A stretch of DNA of 64,000 bases from Streptomyces sp. SID12488 (GCF_010548275.1 NZ_JAAGLT010000010.1:1-64000), one strand, 5' to 3'. Positions 24,405 to 33,710 are shown, numbered from the stretch's first letter. The notes: generated from the letters alone by a model not told the origin. Numbers and translations are program-made.

Positions 24405-25276
24405 GCCGGGGCTCCGCCGATCCGGATGTGCTTGGTGAACTCCTCGTGCCCCGGCCAGGCGAGCACGATCTCGCCGTCCTCCAGGCTGGCCCTGGCCAGG
24501 ACAGGGGCCAGGTCGCGCTCCAGAGCCCCGGCGAGGGCCCCGGAGACGCTGTCGTACGGTGCCAGCGCGCGCAGGGTCGCGATCGTGGGCGGCAGCATCA
24601 GCAGCTCGCCCCTGTCGTACGCGGCTGCCGCGTCGGCCGGTTCGATCCACACCGTGCGGTCCGCCTCTGTGGAGGCGTTACGGGTGCGCTGGCCCCGCGG
24701 AAGCGCGGCGACGAAGAACCAGGTGTCGTAGCGGCGGGACTCGAACTCCGGGGTGATCCAGCGGGCCCACGCCCCGAGGAGGTCCGAGCGGAGCACCAGC
24801 CCGCGGCGGTCCAGGAACTCGGCGAAGGACAGTTCACGGGCGACCAGGGCGGCGCGGTCCGCCTCCCAGTCGTCGCCCGTGGTGTCACCGACCACGGAAT
24901 CGGCGGCCGGGCCCGCGAGCAGGACGCCCGCCTCCTCGTACGTCTCCCGTACGGCGGCGCAGACGACCGCCTGGGCGGACGTCTCGTCGGTGCCCAGGCC
25001 CAGCCGGGACGCCCACCACGCGCGCGTGGGACCTGCCCAGCGGATCAGGTGGTCGTCGTCCCGCGGGTCGACTCCGCCGCCCGGATACGCGTACGCGCCC
25101 CCGGCGAAGGCCATGGAGGCGCGTCTGCGCAGCATGTGGACGACGGGGCCGGCGTCGGTGTCCTTCAGGAGCATGACGGTGGCCGCGCGCTTGGGGGTGA
25201 CCGGGGTGAGGGTGCCTTCGGCGAGTCCGCGGATGAGGTCCGGCCACTCCGGTGGGTACCACTGCCCGTTTGCCAT
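24401..25276 (-). CDS. Nudix hydrolase, NUDT19-like
   Basis: This 291-residue protein has a Nudix fold with the helix RETYEEAGVLL, preceded by AFAGGAYAYPGGGVDPRD. The long separation between the Gly-rich strand and the Nudix helix is the mark of NUDT19-type hydrolases, which act on CoA derivatives. It is translationally coupled to the downstream MBL-fold gene, and this pair recurs in actinobacteria. The ATG at 25276 gives MANGQWYPPEWPD. Confidence 0.85.
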   Translation of the reverse strand: MANGQWYPPEWPDLIRGLAEGTLTPVTPKRAATVMLLKDTDAGPVVHMLRRRASMAFAGGAYAYPGGGVDPRDDDHLIRWAGPTRAWWASRLGLGTDETSAQAVVCAAVRETYEEAGVLLAGPAADSVVGDTTGDDWEADRAALVARELSFAEFLDRRGLVLRSDLLGAWARWITPEFESRRYDTWFFVAALPRGQRTRNASTEADRTVWIEPADAAAAYDRGELLMLPPTIATLRALAPYDSVSGALAGALERDLAPVLARASLEDGEIVLAWPGHEEFTKHIRIGGAPA

Positions 25277-25423
25277 GGGCGGAGGCTATCCGGTGGTGGG
25301 CGCATGTTCGAGGCCCCGGGGTTTCTCGCCCCCGCCGCCCCTACCCGTCCCGCCCCTGGGGGCTGCCGCCCCCAGACCCCCGCTTCGGCCCTGAAGGGGC
25401 CTCGTCCTCAAACGCCGGACGGG

Positions 25424-25891
25424 CTAAAAATCGCTCAGCTCAACCTGGACCTCTACCTCGACAGGCGCGTCGAGTGGCAGTACCGCCACGCCTACCGCGC
25501 TACGGGCGTGGACGCCCTTGTCGCCCAGTACCTCGCCGAGGAGTTCGCTCGCACCGTTGACGACCCCGGGCTGGCCCGTGAAGTCGGGCGCCGAGGCGAC
25601 GAAGCCGACGACCTTCACGACGCGCGCGATCCGGTCGAGGTCACCGGCGACCGACTTGACGGCCGCGAGCGCGTTCAGCGCACACGTGCGGGCCAGTTGC
25701 TTGGCCTCCTCGGGCGTGACCTCCGCGCCGACCTTGCCGGTGACCGGGAGTTTCCCGTCCACCATGGGCAGCTGGCCCGAGGTGTACACGTACACCCCCG
25801 ACCGCACGGCCGGCTGGTACGCGGCCAGCGGCGGCACGACCGGGGGCAGCGTCAGCCCCAGCTCGGCGAGGCGCGCCTCGACCGCGCTCAC
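25424..25891 (-). CDS. RidA family protein
   Basis: This 155-residue RidA/YjgF relative has strand-helix units including VYTSGQLPMVDGKL and the C-terminal ARSAVGVAVLPLDAPVEVEV, with the Arg that binds ketimine or enamine intermediates (in HARSAVGV). RidA proteins hydrolyse reactive imines from PLP enzymes. It is somewhat longer than E. coli RidA (128 residues) and belongs to the longer actinobacterial subgroup. Its GTG overlaps the TGA of the DUF4177 gene (25888-25891), so the pair is coupled. Confidence 0.88.
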   Translation of the reverse strand: MSAVEARLAELGLTLPPVVPPLAAYQPAVRSGVYVYTSGQLPMVDGKLPVTGKVGAEVTPEEAKQLARTCALNALAAVKSVAGDLDRIARVVKVVGFVASAPDFTGQPGVVNGASELLGEVLGDKGVHARSAVGVAVLPLDAPVEVEVQVELSDF

Positions 25892-26046
25892 GACTTCTCC
25901 CTCTTCAGGTACGCCACGAGCTGCTCGGGGTTGTTCGGCCCGGGCACGACCTGGACGAGCTCCCAGCCGTCCTCGCCCCAGGTGTCCAGAATCTGCTTCG
26001 TGGCGTGGACGAGCAGCGGCACGGTCGAGTATTCCCACTTGGTCAT
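25888..26046 (-). CDS. DUF4177-like small protein
   Basis: This 52-residue protein, MTKWEYSTVPLLVH onward, has the DUF4177 pattern (WEY..., then LDTWGEDGWELVQVVPG). It is predicted to be a small beta-alpha domain of unknown function. The start at 26046 is the conserved MTKWEY; an upstream extension is unsupported. It is the first gene of an operon with ridA, divergent from the ArsA-like pair. Confidence 0.82.
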   Translation of the reverse strand: MTKWEYSTVPLLVHATKQILDTWGEDGWELVQVVPGPNNPEQLVAYLKREKS

Positions 26047-26089
26047 GGAGGCGACTTTATCCGCTGGCGCCGGGCACTCCACGCCCACG

Positions 26090-26098
26090 TTGTCCACA
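26090..26098 (+). promoter_or_regulatory. Single perfect DnaA box
   Basis: TTGTCCACA, the Streptomyces consensus box, lies in the 95-bp divergent spacer between the DUF4177 and ArsA-like genes. A single 9-mer can occur by chance. Confidence 0.3.
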
Positions 26099-26141
26099 GC
26101 CCCCGGCGTAGCTTCGCGCCGGACTGGTTAACCTCGAATAC

Positions 26142-27119
26142 GTGAGCAGGTTCCAGGTCGTCAGCGGTAAGGGCGGGACCGGAAAGACCACGGTCGCCGC
26201 AGCGCTCTCGCTCGCCCTCGCCACCGAGGGGAAGCGCACGCTTCTCGTCGAGGTCGAGGGCAGGCAGGGCATCGCGCAGCTCTTCGAGACAGAAGTGCTG
26301 CCTTATGAGGAGCGGAAGATCGCCGTCGCTCCCGGGGGCGGGGAGGTGTTTGCCCTCGCCATCGACCCCGAGCAGGCGTTGCTGGACTACCTCCAGATGT
26401 TCTACAAGCTCGGGAGCGCGGGCCGTGCCCTGAAGAAACTCGGGGCGATCGACTTCGCCACCACCGTCGCCCCCGGGATCAGGGACGTCCTCCTGACCGG
26501 CAAGGCGTGCGAGGCGGTCCGCCGGAAGGACAAGAGCGGGCGGTTCGTCTACGACCACGTCGTGATGGACGCCCCGCCGACCGGCCGCATCACCCGTTTC
26601 CTGAACGTCAACGACGAGGTGGCCGGCCTAGCGAAGATCGGCCCGATACACAATCAGGCGCAGGCCGTGATGCGCGTGCTCAAGTCGCCGGAGACGGCGG
26701 TGCACCTGGTGACACTGCTGGAGGAGATGCCCGTCCAGGAGACCGCGGACGGTATCGCCGAGCTGCGGGCGGCGAAGCTGCCGGTGGGGCGGATCATCGT
26801 CAACATGGTCCGTCCCGAGGTTTTGGACGAGGCCGAGCTGGAACTTCTGCGGGCGGCTCCGCGCGGCGCGCTCGCACGGTCCCTGTCGGCCGCCGGGCTC
26901 GGCGGGGCGCGGCGCGGCGGGAACGCCGAGAAGTTGGTGGACCCGCTGCTTACCCAGGCCGAGGAGTACGCCGAGCGGTATGCGCTGGAGCACGAACAGC
27001 GTTCAGTGCTGGGTGAGTTGCAGTTGCCGCTGCACGAACTGCCGCTGTTCACCGAGGGTATGGACCTGGCAGGTCTGTATCAACTGGCCCACGAGCTGCG
27101 GAAGCAGAGGATGTCATGA
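26142..27119 (+). CDS. ArsA/GET3-like anion-transporting ATPase, first copy
   Basis: This 325-residue P-loop ATPase has KGGTGKTT at about residues 10-17, DAPPTGR (switch/Walker B region, about 144) and a C-terminal helical part. It lacks the arsenite-binding Cys triad of true ArsA and has one ATPase domain, like GET3. In actinobacteria the two-gene pair next to wblA is conserved, and the partners probably form a heterodimer. GTG at 26142 begins VSRFQVVSGKGG. The stop overlaps the ATG of the second copy (ATGA at 27116-27119). Confidence 0.88.
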   Translation: MSRFQVVSGKGGTGKTTVAAALSLALATEGKRTLLVEVEGRQGIAQLFETEVLPYEERKIAVAPGGGEVFALAIDPEQALLDYLQMFYKLGSAGRALKKLGAIDFATTVAPGIRDVLLTGKACEAVRRKDKSGRFVYDHVVMDAPPTGRITRFLNVNDEVAGLAKIGPIHNQAQAVMRVLKSPETAVHLVTLLEEMPVQETADGIAELRAAKLPVGRIIVNMVRPEVLDEAELELLRAAPRGALARSLSAAGLGGARRGGNAEKLVDPLLTQAEEYAERYALEHEQRSVLGELQLPLHELPLFTEGMDLAGLYQLAHELRKQRMS

Positions 27120-28519
27120 GCCCGGACCCGCACAACACCGCACCCCGCCATGGCCTGTCCCCCGCGCGCGTGCTCGAGGTGGATCCGCTGATCGACGATC
27201 CGAACACGCGGATCGTGGTGTGCTGCGGAGCCGGCGGGGTCGGTAAGACGACCACCGCGGCGGCACTCGGGCTGCGCGCCGCCGAGCGGGGGCGGAAGGT
27301 GGTCGTACTCACCATCGACCCGGCCCGCAGGCTCGCCCAGTCCATGGGCATCGACTCGCTCGACAACGTGCCGCGGCGGGTCAAGGGCGTCGACGGCGGC
27401 GGCGAACTGCACGCCATGATGCTCGACATGAAGCGGACGTTCGACGAGATCGTCGAGGCGCACGCCGACGGTGAGCGGGCCGCCGCGATCCTCGCCAACC
27501 CGTTCTACCAGTCGCTCTCGGCGGGCTTCGCGGGCACGCAGGAGTACATGGCGATGGAGAAACTGGGGCAGTTGCGGGCACGCGACGACTGGGACCTCAT
27601 CATCGTCGACACGCCTCCGTCCCGGTCCGCGCTGGACTTCCTGGACGCCCCGAAGCGGCTCGGTTCGTTTCTCGACGGCCGACTGATCCGGCTGCTGACG
27701 GCGCCGGCGAAGCTCGGGGGGCGCGCGGGAATGAAGTTCCTGAACGTCGGGATGTCGATGATGACCGGCACCCTGGGCAAGCTTTTGGGCGGCCAACTCC
27801 TCAAGGACGTCCAGACGTTCGTGGCCGCGATGGACACCACCTTCGGTGGTTTCCGTACCCGCGCCGACGCCACGTACCAGCTGCTTCAGGCACCCGGCAC
27901 GGCGTTCCTCGTGGTGGCGGCCCCGGAGCGGGACGCGCTGCGCGAGGCCGCCTACTTCGTGGAACGGCTGGCCGCGGAGGACATGCCGCTCGCCGGACTG
28001 GTGCTCAACCGGGTCCACGGCAGCGGCGCCGCCCAGCTGTCGGCCGAGCGTGCGCTCGCCGCCGCAGAAAATCTTGAAGAGCCCCGCATTGTCGATCAGG
28101 AGGACGGGAAAGCTGGACTTCGTAACTCTCCCGACACGTACGGCAGTTCAGACCAGCCAGACCATCCGGATCACTTGGATCACTCGGACGTCGAAGAACA
28201 CGTCGAAGGCTCCCCCAGCGCCACCGACAGTGGCCCGACCGCCGACCCGGGTGAACCCAGCGTTGAACCCACCGTCCGACAACTCACCGCAGGCCTGCTC
28301 CGGTTGCACGCCGACCGTATGCAACTGCTCTCCCGCGAGCAGCGCACACGCGACCGCTTCACCGCGCGCCACCCGGAGGTGGCGGTGACCGAGGTCGCCG
28401 CACTGCCCGGCGACGTACATGACCTCGCGGGCCTGCGGAACATCGGCGACCGGCTCGCGACCGAACGGCCGGAGCTGCCGGCGCTTCCGGAGCTGTCGAA
28501 GCCTTCCGGAGACGAGTGA
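27116..28519 (+). CDS. ArsA/GET3-like ATPase, second copy
   Basis: This 467-residue protein has the deviant Walker A GAGGVGKTT (about 38-46), LTIDPARRLAQSMG (switch I) and IIVDTPPSRSALDFLD (Walker B/switch II). All of these are closer to Get3/ArsA than the first copy. An acidic, His/Asp/Ser/Pro-rich linker (about 325-385) interrupts the C-terminal portion. It is translationally coupled to copy one and convergent with wblA. The subfamily has been called ion-transporting ATPase; no arsenic genes are near, so a role in membrane or tail-anchored protein handling or in development is more likely. Confidence 0.88.
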   Translation: MSPDPHNTAPRHGLSPARVLEVDPLIDDPNTRIVVCCGAGGVGKTTTAAALGLRAAERGRKVVVLTIDPARRLAQSMGIDSLDNVPRRVKGVDGGGELHAMMLDMKRTFDEIVEAHADGERAAAILANPFYQSLSAGFAGTQEYMAMEKLGQLRARDDWDLIIVDTPPSRSALDFLDAPKRLGSFLDGRLIRLLTAPAKLGGRAGMKFLNVGMSMMTGTLGKLLGGQLLKDVQTFVAAMDTTFGGFRTRADATYQLLQAPGTAFLVVAAPERDALREAAYFVERLAAEDMPLAGLVLNRVHGSGAAQLSAERALAAAENLEEPRIVDQEDGKAGLRNSPDTYGSSDQPDHPDHLDHSDVEEHVEGSPSATDSGPTADPGEPSVEPTVRQLTAGLLRLHADRMQLLSREQRTRDRFTARHPEVAVTEVAALPGDVHDLAGLRNIGDRLATERPELPALPELSKPSGDE

Positions 28520-28565
28520 CCGACGACGAGTGACTGATCGGGACGGCGGTGACCGACCGAGAGGC

Positions 28566-28904
28566 TCAGCCCACCGCCAAGTAGTTCTCGTACACCTCTT
28601 CCTCATCGAGGGGCAGGATTCCCGCCCCCCGCTCGTACTCCGTACGCGCTGTTTCGAGCAGCCGACGCCACGAGGTGACGGTGGGACGCCTGCGCAGCAG
28701 TGCGCGGCGCTCCCGCTCCGTCATTCCTCCCCACACGCCGAACTCGACGCGGTTGTCGAGCGCGTCAGCCAGGCATTCCGTGCGTACCGGACATCCGGTG
28801 CACACCGCCTTGGCCCTGTTCTGCGCTGCTCCTTGAACAAACAGTTCATCCGGATCGGTAGTGCGGCAGGCCGCCTGCGCACTCCAGTCGGTAACCCAGC
28901 CCAT
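28566..28904 (-). CDS. wblA: WblA, WhiB-like [4Fe-4S] regulator
   Basis: This 112-residue protein starts MGWVTDW and has the four cluster-binding cysteines at 13, 35, 38 and 44 (C-x21-C-x2-C-x5-C). The WhiB turn GVWGGMTERERR and a basic C-terminal region follow. WblA is a pleiotropic regulator of the switch from aerial growth to sporulation and a general repressor of antibiotic production in Streptomyces. The start is placed at 28904 because it gives the 112-residue length known for WblA; an in-frame ATG 57 bp upstream exists. The gene is convergent with the ArsA-like pair and has a long upstream region. Confidence 0.96.
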   Translation of the reverse strand: MGWVTDWSAQAACRTTDPDELFVQGAAQNRAKAVCTGCPVRTECLADALDNRVEFGVWGGMTERERRALLRRRPTVTSWRRLLETARTEYERGAGILPLDEEEVYENYLAVG

Positions 28905-29324
28905 ACCGGCGCCGTCCTCTCCCGAATCGAGGCTCCCCCACGGCGGCAGCGGCATATTCACCGCCGCCAGTTGAGGACGTTACGGAAGGAGGGCACAGCG
29001 CAACACCCCCTTCGGGCCCAATCTTGAATGGCCCGAACGGACTATGGGTAAGCGGCAGATCACCCGGGGGAGTGAGCGACCGACATGCGCGACCATCCCG
29101 ACGAAGCGGGAGGTTTCGGCCGGTTCACAACGGACACCATGTGACACACGAGGTGGATCCGGGCACGTAGTCCACAAAAAAATCCACAAAAAAGTTGGAC
29201 AACATCCGAACCGTTTCGGGTCTCGCGGACGTATTGATACGTGACCTCACTGCTGTGACAGTTGTGAACAGCTTAGGCCAAGGCCTATACGTGTGTCCGG
29301 CGAATGAGAACGTAGGCTGCCCTC
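28905..29324. promoter_or_regulatory. wblA / penicillin-binding-protein divergent regulatory region
   Basis: These 420 bp lack a protein gene. They contain a tandem A-tract repeat, TCCACAAAAAAA then TCCACAAAAAAG (29171-29194), rare in such GC-rich DNA, and an interrupted repeat GCTGT...ACAGC around 29250-29270 near the PBP start. Long promoter regions are typical of wblA, which integrates several developmental regulators. I cannot assign individual regulators or promoter hexamers with confidence. Confidence 0.5.
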
Positions 29325-31610
29325 ATGCCAAACAAGCGCTCGGGCGGTGGCCTGTCGGTGATCCAGCAGGCCTCCAAGTTCCTCGGTGTCAGCGTGCTCG
29401 CGGGAGCCGTCATGGCGGGCATCGCCCTGCCCGCCGCCGGCGCGCTCGGTCTCGCGGCCAAAGGTTCGGTCGAGGGATTCGACGAGATCCCGGCCAACCT
29501 GAAGCGCCCGCCGCTCAGCCAGCGCACCACCATCCTGGACGCCAAGGGCGGCCAGCTCGCCACGGTCTACTCGCGCGACCGCACGGTCGTCGAGCTCAAG
29601 GACATCTCGCCGTACATGCAGAAGGCGATCGTCGCGATCGAGGACTCCCGGTTCTACGAGCATGGCGCGGTCGACCTCAAGGGCGTCCTGCGTGCGCTCA
29701 ACAAGAACGCGCAGAGCGGTGGCGTCGCGGAGGGCGCCTCCACGCTCACGCAGCAGTACGTGAAGAACGTCTTCGTGGAGGAGGCCGGCGACGACCCGAC
29801 GAAGGTCGCGCAGGCCCAGCAGCAGACGATCGGCCGCAAGATCAAGGAGCTGAAGTTCGCGATCCAGGTCGAGGAGGAGCTGGGCAAGAAGAAGATCCTC
29901 GAGAACTACCTGAACATCACGTTCTTCGGCCAGCAGGCCTACGGCGTCGAGGCCGGCGCCCGCCGCTACTTCTCCAAGTCCGCGAAGGACCTCACCCTCG
30001 CCCAGTCGGCCCTCCTGGCCGGCATCGTCCAGTCGCCGACCCGGTACGACCCGGTGAACGACCCGGCGGAGGCCACCAAGCGCCGCAACACCGTGCTCCA
30101 GCGCATGGCCGAGGTCGGTGACATCTCCCGCCAGGAGGCCGCCGCCGCCAAGGAGCAGCCGCTCGGCCTGAAGGTCAGCCAGCCCAAGAACGGCTGCATC
30201 GCGGCGGTCAAGGGCGCGGGCTTCTTCTGCAAGTACGTCGAGCAGGAGTTCCTCGCCAGCCCGGTCTTCGGCAAGACCCGCGAGGCCCGGACGAAGATCT
30301 GGAACCAGGGCGGCCTGACCATCCGTACGACGCTGGACCCGCAGTCCCAGGCGTCCGTGCAGGCGTCGATCAAGGAACACGTGTACAAGTCGGACAAGGT
30401 GGCGACGGCGGTCACGCTGGTCCAGCCGGGCACCGGCAAGATCCTCGGCATGGGCCAGTCGAAGCCGTACGGCTACGGCAAGAACGAGACCGAGATCAAC
30501 TACTCGGTCGGCAACGACCGGGGCGGCTCCAACTTCGGCTTCCCGACCGGTTCGACGTTCAAGCCGTTCGTGGCGGCGGCCGCCCTGGAGGAGGGCCGCC
30601 CGCCGATCCAGGAGTACTCGGCGCCGTACGAGATGGAGTACCCGAGCCCGGTCCAGACGTGCAGCGGCAGTCCGTGGATCAACCAGGAGAAGGCGAAGGT
30701 CGAGAACGAGAGCGAGTCGGAGAAGGGCCCGTACCGCCTTCGTAAGGCGATGGAGCTGTCGGTCAACACCTACTTCGTGCAGATGATCTCCGACATCGGT
30801 CTGTGCCCGGTGGTCAAGATGACCGACGCGCTGCACGTGACGCAGGGCAACGGCGACAAGCTGCCCGAGGTGCCCGCCATCGCCCTCGGCTCCAAGGGCA
30901 TCTCCCCGCTGACGATGGCGAGCGCGTACGCGGCCTTCGCCTCCCGGGGCACGTACTGCACGCCGATCGCCATCACGTCGATCACGCAGAAGACCGGCAG
31001 TGGGCAGAAGTCGCTGGCGGTCCCGAAGTCGACGTGCACGCGCGCGATGTCGGAGACCACCGCGGACACGATCAGCACCCTGCTCAAGGGCGTCATCGAC
31101 TCCGGCACCGGTCAGTCGGCCGGCCTCACCGACGGCCGCGACAACGCGGGTAAGACGGGTACGACGGACGAGCGCAAGAACGCCTGGTTCGTCGGCTACA
31201 CGCCGACCCTGTCCGGCGCCGTCTGGGTCGGCAGCGCCATGCAGAACGTGAAGATGCGCAACATCACGATCGGCGGCGAGTACTACGACCTCGTCTTCGG
31301 CGGCAAGGTCCCGGGCCCCATCTGGAAGGACGCCATGGCAGGCGCCCTCGAGGGCAAGCCGTCCGGGAACTTCAACTTCGTCCCCATCATCGAACCGACC
31401 GTCCCCAAGCCGGACGACAACGGCGACAACGACGGTGACACCGGGGGCGACAACGGCGGGAACAACAACGGCAACAACAATGGCGGCAACACGGACGGCA
31501 ACAACGACAACGGCGGGAACACGACGTTCCCGACCCCGTCCTTCTCCATCCCCGAGAACCTCTTCCAGGGCCAGAGCAATGGAAACGGCAACGGAGGCGG
31601 CCGGGGCTGA
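29325..31610 (+). CDS. Bifunctional (class A) penicillin-binding protein
   Basis: This 761-residue protein has one N-terminal membrane helix (about 18-45) and a glycosyltransferase family 51 domain with catalytic Glu in EDSRFYEHGAVD (about 106) and the TLTQQYVKN motif. A transpeptidase domain follows with SxxK as STFK (about 409), SxN as SVN (about 478) and KTG as KTGTT (about 609). It polymerises and cross-links peptidoglycan outside the membrane. The last 65 residues are an Asn/Gly/Asp-rich low-complexity tail, unstructured and probably in the wall. It is a standalone gene downstream of the wblA region, as in S. coelicolor. Confidence 0.95.
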   Translation: MPNKRSGGGLSVIQQASKFLGVSVLAGAVMAGIALPAAGALGLAAKGSVEGFDEIPANLKRPPLSQRTTILDAKGGQLATVYSRDRTVVELKDISPYMQKAIVAIEDSRFYEHGAVDLKGVLRALNKNAQSGGVAEGASTLTQQYVKNVFVEEAGDDPTKVAQAQQQTIGRKIKELKFAIQVEEELGKKKILENYLNITFFGQQAYGVEAGARRYFSKSAKDLTLAQSALLAGIVQSPTRYDPVNDPAEATKRRNTVLQRMAEVGDISRQEAAAAKEQPLGLKVSQPKNGCIAAVKGAGFFCKYVEQEFLASPVFGKTREARTKIWNQGGLTIRTTLDPQSQASVQASIKEHVYKSDKVATAVTLVQPGTGKILGMGQSKPYGYGKNETEINYSVGNDRGGSNFGFPTGSTFKPFVAAAALEEGRPPIQEYSAPYEMEYPSPVQTCSGSPWINQEKAKVENESESEKGPYRLRKAMELSVNTYFVQMISDIGLCPVVKMTDALHVTQGNGDKLPEVPAIALGSKGISPLTMASAYAAFASRGTYCTPIAITSITQKTGSGQKSLAVPKSTCTRAMSETTADTISTLLKGVIDSGTGQSAGLTDGRDNAGKTGTTDERKNAWFVGYTPTLSGAVWVGSAMQNVKMRNITIGGEYYDLVFGGKVPGPIWKDAMAGALEGKPSGNFNFVPIIEPTVPKPDDNGDNDGDTGGDNGGNNNGNNNGGNTDGNNDNGGNTTFPTPSFSIPENLFQGQSNGNGNGGGRG

Positions 31611-31672
31611 CGTCCCGGCCGGGGATCGACGCCGGGCGACGCCGGAAGTCCCTGGCGAGAATCCAGGCCGGC

Positions 31673-32155
31673 ATGACACCTGAGCAACGAGGCAGGACCG
31701 CACCCTGGGCGAAGGCCCTCGGTGCGGTCCTGCTCACGCTGGTGGTGACGCTCGTGGCCTCCTGGGTCGTCGCGGACCACCGAGAGTCCGCCCGGAAACA
31801 CACCGCCCTCGAGAACACGCGTGACGACGCCCGCCGTTTCGCCGACGCCCTCGTCGCCAGGGGCGGCACGCTCTCCCGCCAGGACGTCGAGGACACCCTG
31901 GCGAGGGCCACGGGCAACGGACACGGCAACGGCCTGCTGTACAAGCTGAGTTCCGCGAACGGCCGGACGCAGGTCGTCGTGCTGTTCGCACGCGTCTACC
32001 AGCGCTCGGTGTCTGTCTTCGGCCCGGCCGAGTCCATGGCCGACCGCTGCTTCACCGTCGACCTGCCCATGTCGGCGGCCACCCGGGAGAGCGTCCGCAT
32101 CGTCGCGCACGATGCGGACGACTCCTGTACGGAGGTGGCGGCGAGGGTCGGCTGA
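31673..32155 (+). CDS. Membrane-anchored small protein of unknown function
   Basis: This 160-residue protein has one N-terminal hydrophobic helix (about 14-34, ALGAVLLTLVVTLVASWVV) followed by a mostly hydrophilic domain. Two Cys (ADRCFTV and DSCTEV) may form an extracytoplasmic disulfide. No family is recognised. It lies 62 bp after the penicillin-binding protein in the same direction, so it may be co-expressed with it. Confidence 0.65.
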   Translation: MTPEQRGRTAPWAKALGAVLLTLVVTLVASWVVADHRESARKHTALENTRDDARRFADALVARGGTLSRQDVEDTLARATGNGHGNGLLYKLSSANGRTQVVVLFARVYQRSVSVFGPAESMADRCFTVDLPMSAATRESVRIVAHDADDSCTEVAARVG

Positions 32156-32186
32156 CGCACTCCACCGCTGTGGGACGAAGAGGCAC

Positions 32187-32651
32187 TCAGCCCGCGAGGA
32201 GCCTCTTCACGGCGGCGGCGACCCGGCCGCCCTCGGCGAGGCCCGCGACCTTCGGGTTCACGATCTTCATGACCTGGCCCATGGCACGTGGCCCCTCGGC
32301 ACCGGCCGCCTTCGCCTCCTCGACCGCCTGGGCGACGATCCGGTTCAGCTCCTCGTCGTCGAGCTGCTTGGGCAGGTAGGCGGCGAGCAGCACGCCCTCC
32401 GCCTTCTCGCGCTCGGCCTGCTCGGGGCGGTTGCCCTGCGCGAAGGCGTCGGCGGCCTCACGGCGCTTCTTCGCCTCACGGGTGATCACCTTGGTGACCT
32501 CCTCGTCGGAGAGTTCGCGCTTCTCCTTGCCGGAGACCTCTTCCTGGGTGATCGCGGTGAGGGTGAGCCGGAGCGTCGAGGAGCGGAGCTCGTCGCGCTC
32601 CTTGATTGCGGCGTTGAGGTCTTCCCTGAGCTTCGACTTGAGCGTGGTCAT
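32187..32651 (-). CDS. GatB/YqeY domain protein
   Basis: This 154-residue protein has the full YqeY pattern: MTTLKSKLREDLNAAIKERD, then the KRREAADAF helix, the LPKQLDDEEL segment and a C-terminal MGQVMKIVNPKVAGLAEGG. YqeY is related to the tail domain of the GatB amidotransferase that contacts tRNA. The ATG at 32651 is unambiguous. It is a single gene, divergent from the metallophosphoesterase. Confidence 0.93.
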   Translation of the reverse strand: MTTLKSKLREDLNAAIKERDELRSSTLRLTLTAITQEEVSGKEKRELSDEEVTKVITREAKKRREAADAFAQGNRPEQAEREKAEGVLLAAYLPKQLDDEELNRIVAQAVEEAKAAGAEGPRAMGQVMKIVNPKVAGLAEGGRVAAAVKRLLAG

Positions 32652-32729
32652 GGGATCGATTGTCGCAGGTGCGGGAAGGGCACCGCCCGTGGATTTCCAC
32701 CGTCCGTCCGGGCCTGACACGATGGGAGC

Positions 32730-33656
32730 ATGCGCGCGCGATACGCAGTACCCCTGGGAATCACGGCCGTTGCCGCCGCCGGCCTCGTCTACTCGGCGGG
32801 TTTCGAGACCCGTTCCTTCCGTCTCCGACGGGTGACCGTGCCAGTGCTGCCCGCAGGCATGCGGCCCCTGCGTGTGCTCCAGGTCTCCGACATCCACATG
32901 GTCGGCGGGCAGTACAAGAAGCAGCGCTGGCTCCGCTCCCTGGCCGGCCTGCGCCCCGACTTCGTGATCAACACGGGCGACAACCTGTCCGACCCGGAGG
33001 GCGTGCCCGAGGTGCTCGACGCGCTCGGCCCGCTGATGGAGTTCCCGGGCGCGTACGTCTTCGGCTCGAACGACTACTACGGCCCCAAACCCCGTAACCC
33101 CGCCCGGTACCTGCTCGAGAAGACCCAGGGCAAACACGGTCTCAACGGCAACCCGCCCACGGTCGACGTGGTCCACAACCCGTGGGAGAACCTGCGCGAC
33201 GGCTTCGACACGGCGGGCTGGCTGAACCTGACGAACACCCGCGGCACGCTGAAGATCGACGGCATGTCGGTGGAGCTGACCGGCCTGGACGACCCGCACA
33301 TCAAGCGGGACCGCTACGCGCAGGTGGCCGGCGGCCCCTCGAAGACGGCGGACTTCTCGATGGCCGTCGTCCACGCCCCCTATCTCCGGGTCCTGGACGC
33401 GTTCACCGCGGACGACTACCCGCTGACCCTGGCCGGCCACACGCACGGCGGCCAGCTGTGCATCCCCTTCTACGGCGCCCTGGTCACCAACTGCGACCTG
33501 GACACCGACCGGGTGAAGGGCCTGTCGACACACACGGCGGAGGGCCGGACGTCGTACCTCCACGTCTCGGCGGGCTGCGGCGCCAACCGCTACACGCCGG
33601 TACGGTTCGCCTGCCCGCCCGAGGTCACCCTCCTGACGCTGACGGCACAGGCGTAA
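32730..33656 (+). CDS. Calcineurin-like metallophosphoesterase, membrane-anchored
   Basis: This 308-residue protein has an N-terminal hydrophobic segment (about 5-25) and then a metallophosphoesterase domain: DxH as DIH (54-56), GDN (83-85), GSND (112-115) where most relatives have GNHD/E, a His in VVHAP, and GHTHGG (about 236). The GSND change puts Ser before the metal-binding Asn, with the Asn itself kept. Homologues are often annotated as phosphohydrolases acting on lipids or nucleotides. It faces yqeY divergently and precedes a membrane protein gene. Confidence 0.88.
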   Translation: MRARYAVPLGITAVAAAGLVYSAGFETRSFRLRRVTVPVLPAGMRPLRVLQVSDIHMVGGQYKKQRWLRSLAGLRPDFVINTGDNLSDPEGVPEVLDALGPLMEFPGAYVFGSNDYYGPKPRNPARYLLEKTQGKHGLNGNPPTVDVVHNPWENLRDGFDTAGWLNLTNTRGTLKIDGMSVELTGLDDPHIKRDRYAQVAGGPSKTADFSMAVVHAPYLRVLDAFTADDYPLTLAGHTHGGQLCIPFYGALVTNCDLDTDRVKGLSTHTAEGRTSYLHVSAGCGANRYTPVRFACPPEVTLLTLTAQA

Positions 33657-33710
33657 CCCACACAGACCGCCCGGATCGCCCCATTTGCCCTCCCGCCCTA
33701 GCGTGAGGGC

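Noticed and set aside
29247..31703. Long antisense frame opposite the penicillin-binding protein
   Set aside because: Same shadow effect; the plus-strand protein has complete catalytic motifs.
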